Positions 39,207 to 47,290 of a DNA stretch of 64,000 bases are shown piece after piece. Below the pieces are notes generated by a model, which was not told the origin of the DNA, made no database searches, and worked only from the letters and a program-made list of their open reading frames with translations. Within the stretch, counting starts at the first letter, position 1, and every line of letters starts with the position of its first letter. The translations under genes were made by a program, and so were the position numbers. The stretch covers positions 1,447,501-1,511,500 of the forward strand of contig NZ_CP061205.1 of the NCBI RefSeq assembly GCF_015240255.1, read 5' to 3'. The DNA comes from Kordiimonas pumila (lineage in GTDB: Bacteria; Pseudomonadota; Alphaproteobacteria; Sphingomonadales; Kordiimonadaceae).

Positions 39207-39680
39207 ATGAGTTCGAGTTTTGAGTTACCCGGTGAATTACGCGTTTCTGAATTAGAGGGCACACACGATATTGTAGGGCCATGCCTCATTGAATCACGCT
39301 GGAAACATAGAGTTAGACACAGTATAAATGACCAGCCTGCTGTTCTTTATCGACACCCTGACACCAGAAAGGTTTTCAGGCGTGAATGGTACGATAAAGG
39401 TTTGCACGGCAGGGCGAACGATCTGCCATCGATTATTGATGAAAGTAGTGAAGACACCCTCTCTATTTGGCATGAAGATGGCCATGTTGGTCGTCCCCGG
39501 GGCCCAGCAGTTACATGGACGGCACCTAATGGTATTGTAGTGCGTGAAGAATATTGGCGGCGCGGTGATCAGCCAAAACGAGGCGTAGTAGCAATTGAGC
39601 GGAACAGGTATACGGGAGAAGAGACCATGCGTGAGCTGGTTGGCCTACCCGGGATGGATCGCTTCCAACCCGCACCCTAA
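39207..39680 (+). CDS. Hypothetical protein with MORN-like/'DGxxHR' repeats
   Basis: A 157-residue protein with repeating short motifs in the style of MORN-variant repeats: NDQPAVLYRHPDTRKVFRREWYDKG, WHEDGHVGRPRGPAVTW and VVREEYWRRGDQPKRG (parts shown), each alternating aromatic, charged and Gly residues. Such repeats are seen in phage- and island-borne proteins. It precedes the ATPase-ankyrin pair by about 80 bp in the same direction and could be co-transcribed with it. The role is unknown. Confidence 0.6.
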   Translation: MSSSFELPGELRVSELEGTHDIVGPCLIESRWKHRVRHSINDQPAVLYRHPDTRKVFRREWYDKGLHGRANDLPSIIDESSEDTLSIWHEDGHVGRPRGPAVTWTAPNGIVVREEYWRRGDQPKRGVVAIERNRYTGEETMRELVGLPGMDRFQPAP

Positions 39681-39757
39681 ACACACTTTTCCTATACTAA
39701 AAGTTGATATTTCTAAAAGTTATGGCAAGAATTGTCCCTGAATTTTAGGGGGTAATA

Positions 39758-41491
39758 TTGGCCAAAGATCACAATAAATCGGATGGTGAGCAAGCACACA
39801 ATTTGGATGAAAATCCGAAGCTATCCAAAGCTGGAAACTTGGTTGAGCATGTAAAATCAATCATCAAGGAACTTTACAACGATAATAGGGTACAAGCTTT
39901 TGATCAACTGAATGAGATTGCAAATTTTGTCGGAAATGGGAGCGATTATTCTCAAGACGCAATTATTGAGCTCAGAGAAGGTCTCAAAATGCTCCGAAAC
40001 GATAACTTAACCCTGAGTGAACGCAAGCGAATCTCTAAGTCTATCAATTCAGCAAAGAAAGCATGGCTAAAATATTATTTTACCAGCGTTAAATATGGTC
40101 GAATAAAAGACAACGAATGGGTATTGAATGCCTACATCAAGAAATACGGGAAAAAGGTCAATCCGTTCGAGACGGTTAACGAAGAAAAGCATTGGCTACG
40201 CGCAAATAACGATACGTTCATTCCCTTTGTAGGGCGTGAGAAAGAGATGTCTGCGCTGACGGACTTTATATCCATTGAAACTCAAAAGAATTTTCAAATG
40301 TGGGCTATTGTTGGTCCGTCTGGGGCTGGTAAAACGCGCCTTATGGTCCACTGGGGTAACAGCGGGGTTCTGGATAAGTGGCGGGTGATAAATGTTGATC
40401 AATATCGTCAACCAGACCTTACCAATATTGATCAGCCAACGCTTATAACCATTGACTATATTTATGGCTATGAGGACCTAATCGCGGCCATTTTATCTTG
40501 TGCAAGAGATGGTGATTTTGTTCATCCTGTACGATTGTTATTACTTGATCATGCAACACCAGATCATATGGAGGACCTTTTAAAAGGTCCTCGTTTTGAT
40601 TACGGAGGTACTCAATTAGCAGATTCCGGTATTGTGGAGGAAAATTACTTTTTCAAAGACGAACCTCTGAAGCTTTTAGTCACAGAAAATAAACAAGGGG
40701 ACCAATTTTTAGCAGATATCATTTCTGGGGTTTGTAAGTATCCACCAGATCATGTTGAGATTCAAAAAGGTGTTGCTTACTTGAAGGATACCATTGGTGC
40801 TCGCCAGCCCCTTTTTGCAGCTCTTGTGGGCGATGCGATTCTCAATAATCTATCCTTTGTGTCTGGAGATCGTCGAGAGTTGATCGCCGGATTTTTGCAG
40901 CATCGCCATCGGATCACTTGGCGTATGGATCAGAGAGAATATGTGAATTTATCCTATCGGAAAGGTGCGTGGGCAGCATGCTTTATTGCTGCTGCTACAG
41001 CACGCCGAGGAGCAGACTATCGGGTGTTAGTTGACTGTATTCCCGATGGTTTTGAAGATGCTAAAAAACAGATTATGCAAGATTTAATGGACTTCAAGGC
41101 TCTATGCGCCGGGGTGGTCTCGGGTGAGACGGAAACACATCTGAAAGCCTTTGAGCCTGATATTCTTGGTGAGAGCCACTTCTTGCTTCTTTTGCAGGAA
41201 ATTAAAAGCAACCTGTGGGACTTTGATAGGGTACTTTTGGCTCTCATCGTTGAAGGAGAAAGGTCCGTTGCCGAGCAAAGTGCCGTGCAGTTTGTCGCTT
41301 TTATGACACGGCTGGCTCGCAACCTAACGAATGATGATCAATCGCTCATGGAAACTCAACAACATTGGGACGCTATTGAGACTTTCCTAACACCTGAACG
41401 GTTTCCAGAAAACAGCCCTTTCAGGTGGGCTGTAGCCAGCGCCTGTTTTGAGTTGGCGGAGATTTTGGAAGAGAAGAAAGTTGAAGAATAG
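39758..41491 (+). CDS. P-loop ATPase (STAND/AAA-like) paired with an ankyrin protein
   Basis: A 577-residue protein starting at TTG, with TTTAGGGGGTAATA as ribosome-binding site. The N-terminal 150 residues are helical and of unknown fold. VGREKEM at 158-164 and GPSGAGKTRL at 186-195 give the hallmark opening of a STAND/AAA P-loop module; TIDYIYGYEDL (231-241) is a possible Walker B; LLLLDHATPDHM is a possible sensor. The C-terminal 300 residues are helical. There is no effector domain I recognise. Its end overlaps the start of the ankyrin gene, so the pair is coupled. STAND ATPases are common in anti-phage sensing. Confidence 0.68.
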   Translation: MAKDHNKSDGEQAHNLDENPKLSKAGNLVEHVKSIIKELYNDNRVQAFDQLNEIANFVGNGSDYSQDAIIELREGLKMLRNDNLTLSERKRISKSINSAKKAWLKYYFTSVKYGRIKDNEWVLNAYIKKYGKKVNPFETVNEEKHWLRANNDTFIPFVGREKEMSALTDFISIETQKNFQMWAIVGPSGAGKTRLMVHWGNSGVLDKWRVINVDQYRQPDLTNIDQPTLITIDYIYGYEDLIAAILSCARDGDFVHPVRLLLLDHATPDHMEDLLKGPRFDYGGTQLADSGIVEENYFFKDEPLKLLVTENKQGDQFLADIISGVCKYPPDHVEIQKGVAYLKDTIGARQPLFAALVGDAILNNLSFVSGDRRELIAGFLQHRHRITWRMDQREYVNLSYRKGAWAACFIAAATARRGADYRVLVDCIPDGFEDAKKQIMQDLMDFKALCAGVVSGETETHLKAFEPDILGESHFLLLLQEIKSNLWDFDRVLLALIVEGERSVAEQSAVQFVAFMTRLARNLTNDDQSLMETQQHWDAIETFLTPERFPENSPFRWAVASACFELAEILEEKKVEE

Positions 41492-42875
41492 GGCCAATCA
41501 ATTCTTCAGCAAAATTGTCGCTGATGATCTATATATTCCGCCCAAAGATCATATGACAGCAAGGCATGTTTGGCAGGCAATCCGGTATTTTGGTGTCAAA
41601 AAAAATGAAAGCTCTGAGCTACCGAAAGAACTGAAGAACTTACTGAAAATATGGGATCAAGAAGGGGATCAGAATTATACCGTCCTTATGTTGGCTATTT
41701 TAGCTACAAACTCAACCGTAGCGGATTATTTGATTGATCGTGAGGCCTATCTTGACGCTGTTAATAGAGATGGCTGGACTGCGCTCATGATGGCCTGCGG
41801 TAGTAGTCAAGAGAGTTTGGGGGTCAAACTAGTTAGTAAAAAAGTAGGCCTCAATATACAAAATAGAGAAAAGGTAACAGCGTTAATGCTCGCCAGCATC
41901 AACGGCTTAGAGAGCTTGGCTTGCAGGCTAATAACTGCAAAAGCCAATCTTAATGTGCAGAACAAAGATAAAAATACAGCACTGATATTTGCCTGCAATT
42001 ATGGGCGGGAGGCTTTGGCATTCCAGTTAATCGGAGCCAAAGCTAATTTAAATATCCAAGGCAAGAAAGGTTGGACGGCATTGATGTTTGCTTGCTGCTA
42101 TGGGCACGAGAACATTGTGCAAAGATTAATAGATGCAAACGCCAAGCTTAATTTGCAAAACGAAGGTAGATGGACAGCTTTAATGGTTGCTTGCTTTCAT
42201 GGTCAGGAAGCTGTGGCACTTAAGTTGATCAATGCAAAAGCCAATCTATCCATACAAAACGAAGGGAAGTTGACAGCGTTGATGCTTGCCTGTCGCTATG
42301 GCTTAAAAGCAGTGGCCTTACGTTTGATTGCAGAAAAAGCCAACCTTGAAGCACAGAGTGATACCGGCTCGACGGCGCTTATGATTGCCTGCCACTATGA
42401 TCAGGAAATAGTGGCACTGCAGTTGATTGAAGAGAAAGCTAATCTTAAGGCACAGGATAATGAGGGCTGGACGGCATTGATGATTGCTTGCGCCAAGGGT
42501 CAAGAAGCTGCGGCCATGAAGTTGATTGAGGCGCAAGCCAACCTTGAGGCAAAGAATAAAGTTGGCATGACCGCCCTGATGTTTGCCTGTTCCTATGATC
42601 ATGAAGTCGTGGCGCTGAAACTGATTAAAAGTGATGTTGAGATCAATTGTAAAAATAGTATTGGCCTGACCACTCTGATGTTTGCAGCCAATGCTAATCA
42701 GAAATACGTTGTGAGAGCCCTAATGAAACGGAATGTGCGTACAGATGATGTATGGGAATATGAGGAAATTAAAGCTACTGCGCTTGGGCTGGCAAGAGAA
42801 AAAGGTCATCAAGAAATCATAGAAATGCTTGAAGCGGCAGGCGCTCTCGAACTCCCACCCTACAACCCCTCATAA
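41481..42875 (+). CDS. Ankyrin-repeat protein
   Basis: A 464-residue protein from a TTG at 41481 (good GAAGAGAAGAAAG upstream), overlapping the ATPase gene by 11 bases. After about 65 residues it is built from roughly twelve 33-residue ankyrin repeats whose consensus is WTALMxAC...LI.AKANL.IQN. The repeats are strikingly regular, giving a 99-bp periodicity in the DNA. No catalytic domain is visible; it is probably the protein-interaction partner or target sensor of the upstream ATPase. The 3' end overlaps the convergent XRE gene by 16 bases. Confidence 0.85.
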   Translation: MKNRANQFFSKIVADDLYIPPKDHMTARHVWQAIRYFGVKKNESSELPKELKNLLKIWDQEGDQNYTVLMLAILATNSTVADYLIDREAYLDAVNRDGWTALMMACGSSQESLGVKLVSKKVGLNIQNREKVTALMLASINGLESLACRLITAKANLNVQNKDKNTALIFACNYGREALAFQLIGAKANLNIQGKKGWTALMFACCYGHENIVQRLIDANAKLNLQNEGRWTALMVACFHGQEAVALKLINAKANLSIQNEGKLTALMLACRYGLKAVALRLIAEKANLEAQSDTGSTALMIACHYDQEIVALQLIEEKANLKAQDNEGWTALMIACAKGQEAAAMKLIEAQANLEAKNKVGMTALMFACSYDHEVVALKLIKSDVEINCKNSIGLTTLMFAANANQKYVVRALMKRNVRTDDVWEYEEIKATALGLAREKGHQEIIEMLEAAGALELPPYNPS

Positions 42876-43090
42876 AACCACGCCACGGGCACGCCGAGTT
42901 CATGAGCGAGCGTATGCAGCTTCGTCGCGCTTATAATGCTTTTGCCTCGGTCATATTTCTGCATTTGTTGCCAGCTTACATCTAAAACACCGGCTAGTGT
43001 TTTAAGGCTGATTCCAAGGTCTAATCGCCGCTCTCGCACACGCTGGCAAATATGCTGATTAATTGGCTCGTCCGGGGTCCAGCGGGTCAT
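42860..43090 (-). CDS. XRE family transcriptional regulator
   Basis: A 76-residue HTH protein. The core is VRERRLDLGISLKTLAGVLDVSWQQMQKYDRGKSIISATKLHTLAHELGV (in pieces: GISLKTLAGVLDVS, WQQMQKYDRGKS), a standard Cro/C1-type five-helix domain. It is the second gene of a resolvase-XRE pair (start/stop overlap of four bases). It is a candidate binder of the GGG-WW-CCC palindromes found upstream of the resolvase. Confidence 0.85.
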   Translation of the reverse strand: MTRWTPDEPINQHICQRVRERRLDLGISLKTLAGVLDVSWQQMQKYDRGKSIISATKLHTLAHELGVPVAWFYEGL

Positions 43091-43689
43091 ACTTCACCTT
43101 CCATGCCGTATCTCTTGAATGCTCGCCCCAGTGTCACCGGAGCAACGCGGTATTTATGGGCGATAAGGCCAATATCCATACCAGATGAAAGCAAGCGCCA
43201 TGCATTTACGGCTTTGCGGCGGCTGATCTTGTAGGGCCTGCCCATATGCAAGCCCCGGCGCTTGGCTGCGGCCATCTTGTCTCGTGTTCGGCGGGAGATA
43301 ACCGCACGTTCATATTCAGCATCCGCTACATCATAGGTAAAACGCTTACGCCCTTCCGGGGTCCGCGTGTCCATCTGCTGATAGATGGAATAAAAGGTAA
43401 TGCCTTCCCTGTGTAGGACATCGAGAAACAGCAACCCTTCGATAGCGGAACGAAACGCCCGGTCTATGGACAGCACCACAAATACATCACCGGGCCGCAG
43501 GGCTTGACGTGCGTCTTGAAGTCCGGGTCTATCTGCAGCAACGGCTGAGGTTGCATCATCGGTGAAGACTTTATCACACCCGGCATCTTCCAGCGCATCA
43601 AGATACTGATAGAGCGTTTGCTTGTCCGTGGAAACCCGCGCGTAGCCGATCTTGCGGCTTCGTTTGGAAGGCACATTTTTCTTGCTCAT
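43087..43689 (-). CDS. Small serine recombinase (resolvase/DNA invertase)
   Basis: A 200-residue Tn3-resolvase/Pin-type recombinase. It has the catalytic block IGYARVSTDKQTLYQYLDAL (the Ser of ARVS), SIDRAFRSAIEGL (the conserved Arg/Asp helix region) and YERAVISRRTRDKMAAAKRRG at the E-helix, followed by a C-terminal HTH (GMDIGLIAHKYRVAPVTLGRAF). Full length with all usual features, so likely active. No transposase is beside it. It may resolve dimers of the element or invert a segment. It overlaps the XRE gene by four bases. Confidence 0.9.
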   Translation of the reverse strand: MSKKNVPSKRSRKIGYARVSTDKQTLYQYLDALEDAGCDKVFTDDATSAVAADRPGLQDARQALRPGDVFVVLSIDRAFRSAIEGLLFLDVLHREGITFYSIYQQMDTRTPEGRKRFTYDVADAEYERAVISRRTRDKMAAAKRRGLHMGRPYKISRRKAVNAWRLLSSGMDIGLIAHKYRVAPVTLGRAFKRYGMEGEV

Positions 43690-43709
43690 GGCCGCACTCC
43701 TTGCTTGCC

Positions 43710-43725
43710 AAAAGGGAACCCTTTT
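43710..43725. promoter_or_regulatory. Inverted repeat upstream of the resolvase gene
   Basis: AAAAGGG-AA-CCCTTTT, a perfect 7-2-7 inverted repeat 21 bp before the resolvase ATG. It shares its GGG-WW-CCC core with a repeat at the start of the divergent gene, suggesting one regulator for both. Confidence 0.5.
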
Positions 43726-43827
43726 GAAGGGAGGTCATGGCGATGTCCTTTCCGGTATATAAATGCCTGATTTCTGCGGGTGTGCGGTTCGTATTTCATT
43801 TCCATAATAAGTTGTTGTATAAGGTTA

Positions 43828-43845
43828 CATAAGGGTTCCCTTATG
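43828..43845. promoter_or_regulatory. Inverted repeat overlapping a start codon
   Basis: CATAAGGG-TT-CCCTTATG, a perfect 8-2-8 inverted repeat whose last three bases are the ATG of the exported-protein gene. Binding here would block translation or transcription initiation; a stem in the mRNA would also hide the start. Confidence 0.5.
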
Positions 43846-44190
43846 ACTCTAAAGAAACTGGCGGTTTCAGCCAGTATCGCACTGGCATTTACCACTTTTA
43901 ATCCACAGAATGTTTTGGCCGAGGGCTTTCGGGGAAAGCAATTTCTCGAAATGCCGCCAGAGCAACAGCAATACTGGCTCAATGGTTCTATTGGTACACT
44001 TGTCTATATTGCAGCCTTTAAGAAGGCAGAGATCGGTCAATGCGTGAATGACTGGTATTTTGGTGAAAAATTTGGGGAACGAAATTGGCTGATACTGGAA
44101 AGTATGAAGAAATATCCTGATCATCAGCCCGTGGTTATACTGGTAGCACTGACAGAACGCGCATGCGGTAAATATACCAAGATTGAATGA
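43843..44190 (+). CDS. Small exported protein
   Basis: A 115-residue protein with a signal peptide (MTLKKLAVSASIALAFTTF ... VLA-EG). The mature part (about 90 residues) has Cys residues in QCVNDWYFGEKF and ERACGKYTK, likely forming one disulphide. Its start codon lies inside a perfect palindrome. It resembles small periplasmic proteins of the Rap1a/Tai size class, but I do not see a conclusive match. It is divergent from the resolvase-XRE operon. Confidence 0.62.
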   Translation: MTLKKLAVSASIALAFTTFNPQNVLAEGFRGKQFLEMPPEQQQYWLNGSIGTLVYIAAFKKAEIGQCVNDWYFGEKFGERNWLILESMKKYPDHQPVVILVALTERACGKYTKIE

Positions 44191-44196
44191 CCCTCA

Positions 44197-44823
44197 TTAT
44201 GGGGAACCCAACGGTAAATCGGGTACAGAGGTATCTTGAGGCTTTGAAACTTTTAACTCGTTATTTGATGTAAGGTCCGGTTGAACACCCTCTTGAATAT
44301 CGATAGCACGTTTTTTGAGGGCTTCTAGTTCTTCCGGCGAAGGTGGATCGTTCTCGTTTTCCATGCGCGCTCTGATCGCCGCAAGCTCGGCTTCATATTC
44401 CTGCATACGGCGATGCCGTTCTTTGGCATCTTCATATTCCTTTTGAAGCCGAGCGATTTCCTCAGGGCTGGCACCGCGCTCTCTGGCATCTTCTAAAGCG
44501 TCACTGGCATCGTGCAGTTTATCGGCTGATTCAACCATCGCATCATAAACAGCGCTATCGGCATCGTTTATTGCGTTCATGGTGTCTTGATAGGCGGCTG
44601 CATATGCGGGATCGGCAAGCATGGCATCAAGCATAGTCTGAAACACTTTGTCAGAAGCGGTTTTGCCGCTGCGCCGTTTGCGTTCTTCGTCAGTAACAAA
44701 GCGGGAAATTTTGCCATTATCACGGCCAGCCAGTTCATGTTGAAGATCATCAAAATCAACCTGCCGCTTTTCAGCAGCGCGGGCAGTTACCTTCTCACCT
44801 GAATAATAGTCGTCACCAGCCAT
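44197..44823 (-). CDS. Hypothetical coiled-coil protein
   Basis: A 208-residue acidic protein, mostly helical. A long coiled coil spans about residues 95-165 (ASDALEDARERGASPEEIARLQKEYEDAKERHRRMQEYEAEL, quoted in part), followed by a disordered tail (TSNNELKVSKPQDTSVPDLPLGSP). The N-terminus has a possible short conserved motif (MAGDDYYSGEKVTARAAEKRQ, in part). It is convergent with the exported-protein gene. Function not known. Confidence 0.58.
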   Translation of the reverse strand: MAGDDYYSGEKVTARAAEKRQVDFDDLQHELAGRDNGKISRFVTDEERKRRSGKTASDKVFQTMLDAMLADPAYAAAYQDTMNAINDADSAVYDAMVESADKLHDASDALEDARERGASPEEIARLQKEYEDAKERHRRMQEYEAELAAIRARMENENDPPSPEELEALKKRAIDIQEGVQPDLTSNNELKVSKPQDTSVPDLPLGSP

Positions 44824-44990
44824 GAACCCTCATTTTCATGGCATCATTATATTACGAATATCGTTAATTTTTGAATAAGATTAAGCTTAAAATTACAAGG
44901 TCAAGGGCAATATAAAAGACGCAATATAGGGTCATACCAATTCAATTAACCCAAAGATTTTCACAATAATTTCAAATTTAAAAACTAATG

Positions 44991-45111
44991 CAAGATGTGC
45001 GTGGGGTAGTACCCACGCATCTTGTGCTCCCAAATGCTGCGCATTTGCTCGGCAAGGGGAACCCGTTCCCGGTTCCCCGTTGCATCCCCTCCGGCTTTGA
45101 TATGCTGGAGG
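44991..45111. repeat. Tandem array of four hairpins
   Basis: Four adjacent inverted repeats: CAAGAT(GT)GCGTGGG / CCCACGCATCTTG (44991-45024, two-base bulge); CAAATGC-TGC-GCATTTG (45031-45047, perfect); GGGGAACC-CGTTCCC-GGTTCCCC (45056-45078, perfect); CCTCC / GGAGG (45088-45111). They end six bases before the methyltransferase stop, between the island backbone and the four-gene defence-like operon. No run of T follows on either strand, so it does not look like an ordinary terminator. The rest of 44824-45116 is AT-rich without genes. Confidence 0.7.
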
Positions 45112-45116
45112 CAAGG

Positions 45117-46709
45117 TTAGCCTAAACGCCGTTGTGTAAGCTTCTGTCTTATGATTTGTAATTTATCTACCACTTCATCATTTAAGTGAAATGTTTCAAT
45201 CAGAATTTTACGATCTGATTTGAGAAGTATCTCATCAATCGACCCTTTATTGTCAAAGTGACCAGCAAACTCTATAAAATCCGATTTGCTAATTTTAGTG
45301 TAGGGAACCGGAATCGATTTAAACTCATTTGGAGTTAGCTCGAGCACACCGCCACCGTAAAACCTACCTCTTAATTCTGCCAAAGAAAGAGTTAGAGAAT
45401 TATAAAAGGAGTGGACAAGGCTTTGGATGTCATAGTCGTCCAGCATTGTAATGCGATAAGCTGAATCAGTAGCTACTGCATCAGAGGTGTTTTCTAAGAG
45501 CTTAGGGTAAAGATGACTTCTCTTAAAGAAGAGTCCTTCTGAAGACCATATTCCAGGAACATTGTACCAAGGTGATCTTTTTCGACATTTGTATCTTTGA
45601 TCAATTTCCAGTTTTTCACCAAGCTCCAAATATCGCCGCGTCTGAGCCGAGAAATTATTTTTTTTAACCTTGCTGAAATCTAATAAATGGCAAGCTTTTC
45701 CACTTTTTTTGATTTTTTTAAATGCTTCGGGGGTAAAGGATGCACTGCCATTTACGTACATTCCTTTCTGTATGATAGGCTGCGCAAACTCTTCCAAATC
45801 GTATTCATTAAGGGTTTCATCATTTACGATAAAAAAATTATTTGCGGCGGTAACTATACCTGCGACTGCAGTACAATAGCTGGACACTGGTTTAAATTGT
45901 TTTTCTAAGTCCACAAGAAGCTTAAGTTCTTCTTGTGTTAGAATGTGACTAGTCCATTTGAAAGTGTGCGTACTTATAGGTCTTCTTTTAAATTTTGGCT
46001 TATTTTCTAGTAATTTAGAAATGTTCTTTCGACTGGTTGAAAAGAGACCCTTATTAGAGTGTTTTTTGTGAGCGATTAGCAGAATCGTGTCTTGTTCAAT
46101 GTCCTCAAAAATAATATCCTCGAAGGCTATTATCTCCACACGATCAAAACATTTCAGCAGAAAGCTTCTTAACTCTTCTGAGTACTTTACCTGCAGTAAT
46201 TCAGCGGGTAGCACAAAAGCTAATATGCCGTTTTCCGAAAGGAAAGAGGCCGATTGTACTAAAAATCCACCCCACAGGTTTCTAAAGCATCGACTATTCA
46301 ATCCTGCTGCATTGTATACTTCTTTGCATTTGTCCGTGGTCTCTAGGGAGAGTCGTTTTTTAACGACATACGGCGGGTTTCCAATAACTAAGTCATATTT
46401 TTTTGTATTTTCTAAAGAAAAATCAAAAAAATCTGCGTTAATATAATTACAGCGCATAACTTTATGAGACGAACGTTTTTGTGCCAACGTCAATGCAGTT
46501 TCATCTAGCTCTACACAGTCAATTATGTGACCATTATTTTTGTGTTTAAGAAAACAGCTCATGATGGCTTCAATAAATACGCCATCACCACAACTAGGCT
46601 CTAAAATTGATAGGGGTTTACCCTTCATCGAAGCAGCTAAAGCATGTTCCGCTAAAAACTTGGCAAGTAAGGGTGGGGTATAATAGACCCCATGATCTTT
46701 TGCCGTCAT
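45117..46709 (-). CDS. N6-adenine DNA methyltransferase (gamma class, TaqI/Eco57I-like)
   Basis: A 530-residue SAM-dependent DNA methyltransferase. Motif I reads EPSCGDGVF at 37-45, motif IV reads GNPPYVVKK at 110-118 (NPPY: N6-adenine), and the N-terminal MTAKDHGVYYTPPLLAKFLAEH is the typical motif X opening of such enzymes. The C-terminal half (about 260-500) is the target-recognition domain, with the late YGGGVLELTPNEFKSIPVP motif of the TaqI/Eco57I class. It is the last of four overlapping genes (ATGA overlap with the HNH gene). It likely marks host DNA for a nuclease system. AT-rich relative to the core genome. Confidence 0.92.
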   Translation of the reverse strand: MTAKDHGVYYTPPLLAKFLAEHALAASMKGKPLSILEPSCGDGVFIEAIMSCFLKHKNNGHIIDCVELDETALTLAQKRSSHKVMRCNYINADFFDFSLENTKKYDLVIGNPPYVVKKRLSLETTDKCKEVYNAAGLNSRCFRNLWGGFLVQSASFLSENGILAFVLPAELLQVKYSEELRSFLLKCFDRVEIIAFEDIIFEDIEQDTILLIAHKKHSNKGLFSTSRKNISKLLENKPKFKRRPISTHTFKWTSHILTQEELKLLVDLEKQFKPVSSYCTAVAGIVTAANNFFIVNDETLNEYDLEEFAQPIIQKGMYVNGSASFTPEAFKKIKKSGKACHLLDFSKVKKNNFSAQTRRYLELGEKLEIDQRYKCRKRSPWYNVPGIWSSEGLFFKRSHLYPKLLENTSDAVATDSAYRITMLDDYDIQSLVHSFYNSLTLSLAELRGRFYGGGVLELTPNEFKSIPVPYTKISKSDFIEFAGHFDNKGSIDEILLKSDRKILIETFHLNDEVVDKLQIIRQKLTQRRLG

Positions 46710-47290
46710 ACTTTAGTCCTGATAATTTTATGGTAAGCCTGATAATGTCTTAATAATTCATAATGCTGCTTTTTGAGTTCTTCTATATCCGGATCATCCT
46801 CGTCAACGGATTGTAAAACAACTTCCACTTTCTCACATTGTTCCATCACGCGGTCTAGGAGCCATAGAAAACGGTGTTTCCTTAACTGCAATTTGAGTCT
46901 CTTGGATATATAGGCACCTAAAGGGGTTTTACCCGCAATACTACCATCAGTGCGCCGCTCCAAATGGTCATCATATTCACTTTCGCAAGGATCAATAAAG
47001 CCTCGTTGATTGTCATGCGATGGCCGGGCGGTACTCATTGGCCAATGATTCCATTTTGCACGATTACAACTTGGGCAAGCATATACTAGATTCGAATAGT
47101 CAGTCTCTAGCTCTCCGAAGCGTTCCAGTGGAGCGAAGTGGTCAATATGGAAGGGAACACCCAAAACTTCATCATGAATATCACAATATCCGCAACGATT
47201 ACTAAAGTCAGCCTTCAGTGGATCACGGTAAGCGCGATAATTGCCTGATTGATCAGTATGTGTTCTGGTTGGTATGCTACGCCTAAGCAT
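46706..47290 (-). CDS. HNH endonuclease (PtuB-like)
   Basis: A 194-residue HNH nuclease. CGYC (33-36), HIDHFAP (48-54), NLVYACPSCNRAKWNHWP (67-84) supply the treble-clef zinc ligands (two CxxC pairs) and the catalytic His, and their order and spacing match PtuB of the Septu system and related HNH proteins. The C-terminal half is helical. The gene overlaps the receiver gene by eight bases and the methyltransferase gene by four. The only nuclease of the four-gene operon; probably the effector. Whether it cleaves phage DNA is inference. Confidence 0.9.
   Translation of the reverse strand: MLRRSIPTRTHTDQSGNYRAYRDPLKADFSNRCGYCDIHDEVLGVPFHIDHFAPLERFGELETDYSNLVYACPSCNRAKWNHWPMSTARPSHDNQRGFIDPCESEYDDHLERRTDGSIAGKTPLGAYISKRLKLQLRKHRFLWLLDRVMEQCEKVEVVLQSVDEDDPDIEELKKQHYELLRHYQAYHKIIRTKV

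Noticed and set aside
41700-42780. CRISPR-like periodic repeats
   Set aside because: The 99-bp periodicity is the DNA image of ankyrin repeats in an open frame; there are no spacers between identical short repeats.
44932-45114. 60-codon minus-strand frame
   Set aside because: It is an accidental translation of the hairpin array, with no ribosome-binding site and a Cys/Pro-rich composition unlike a protein.
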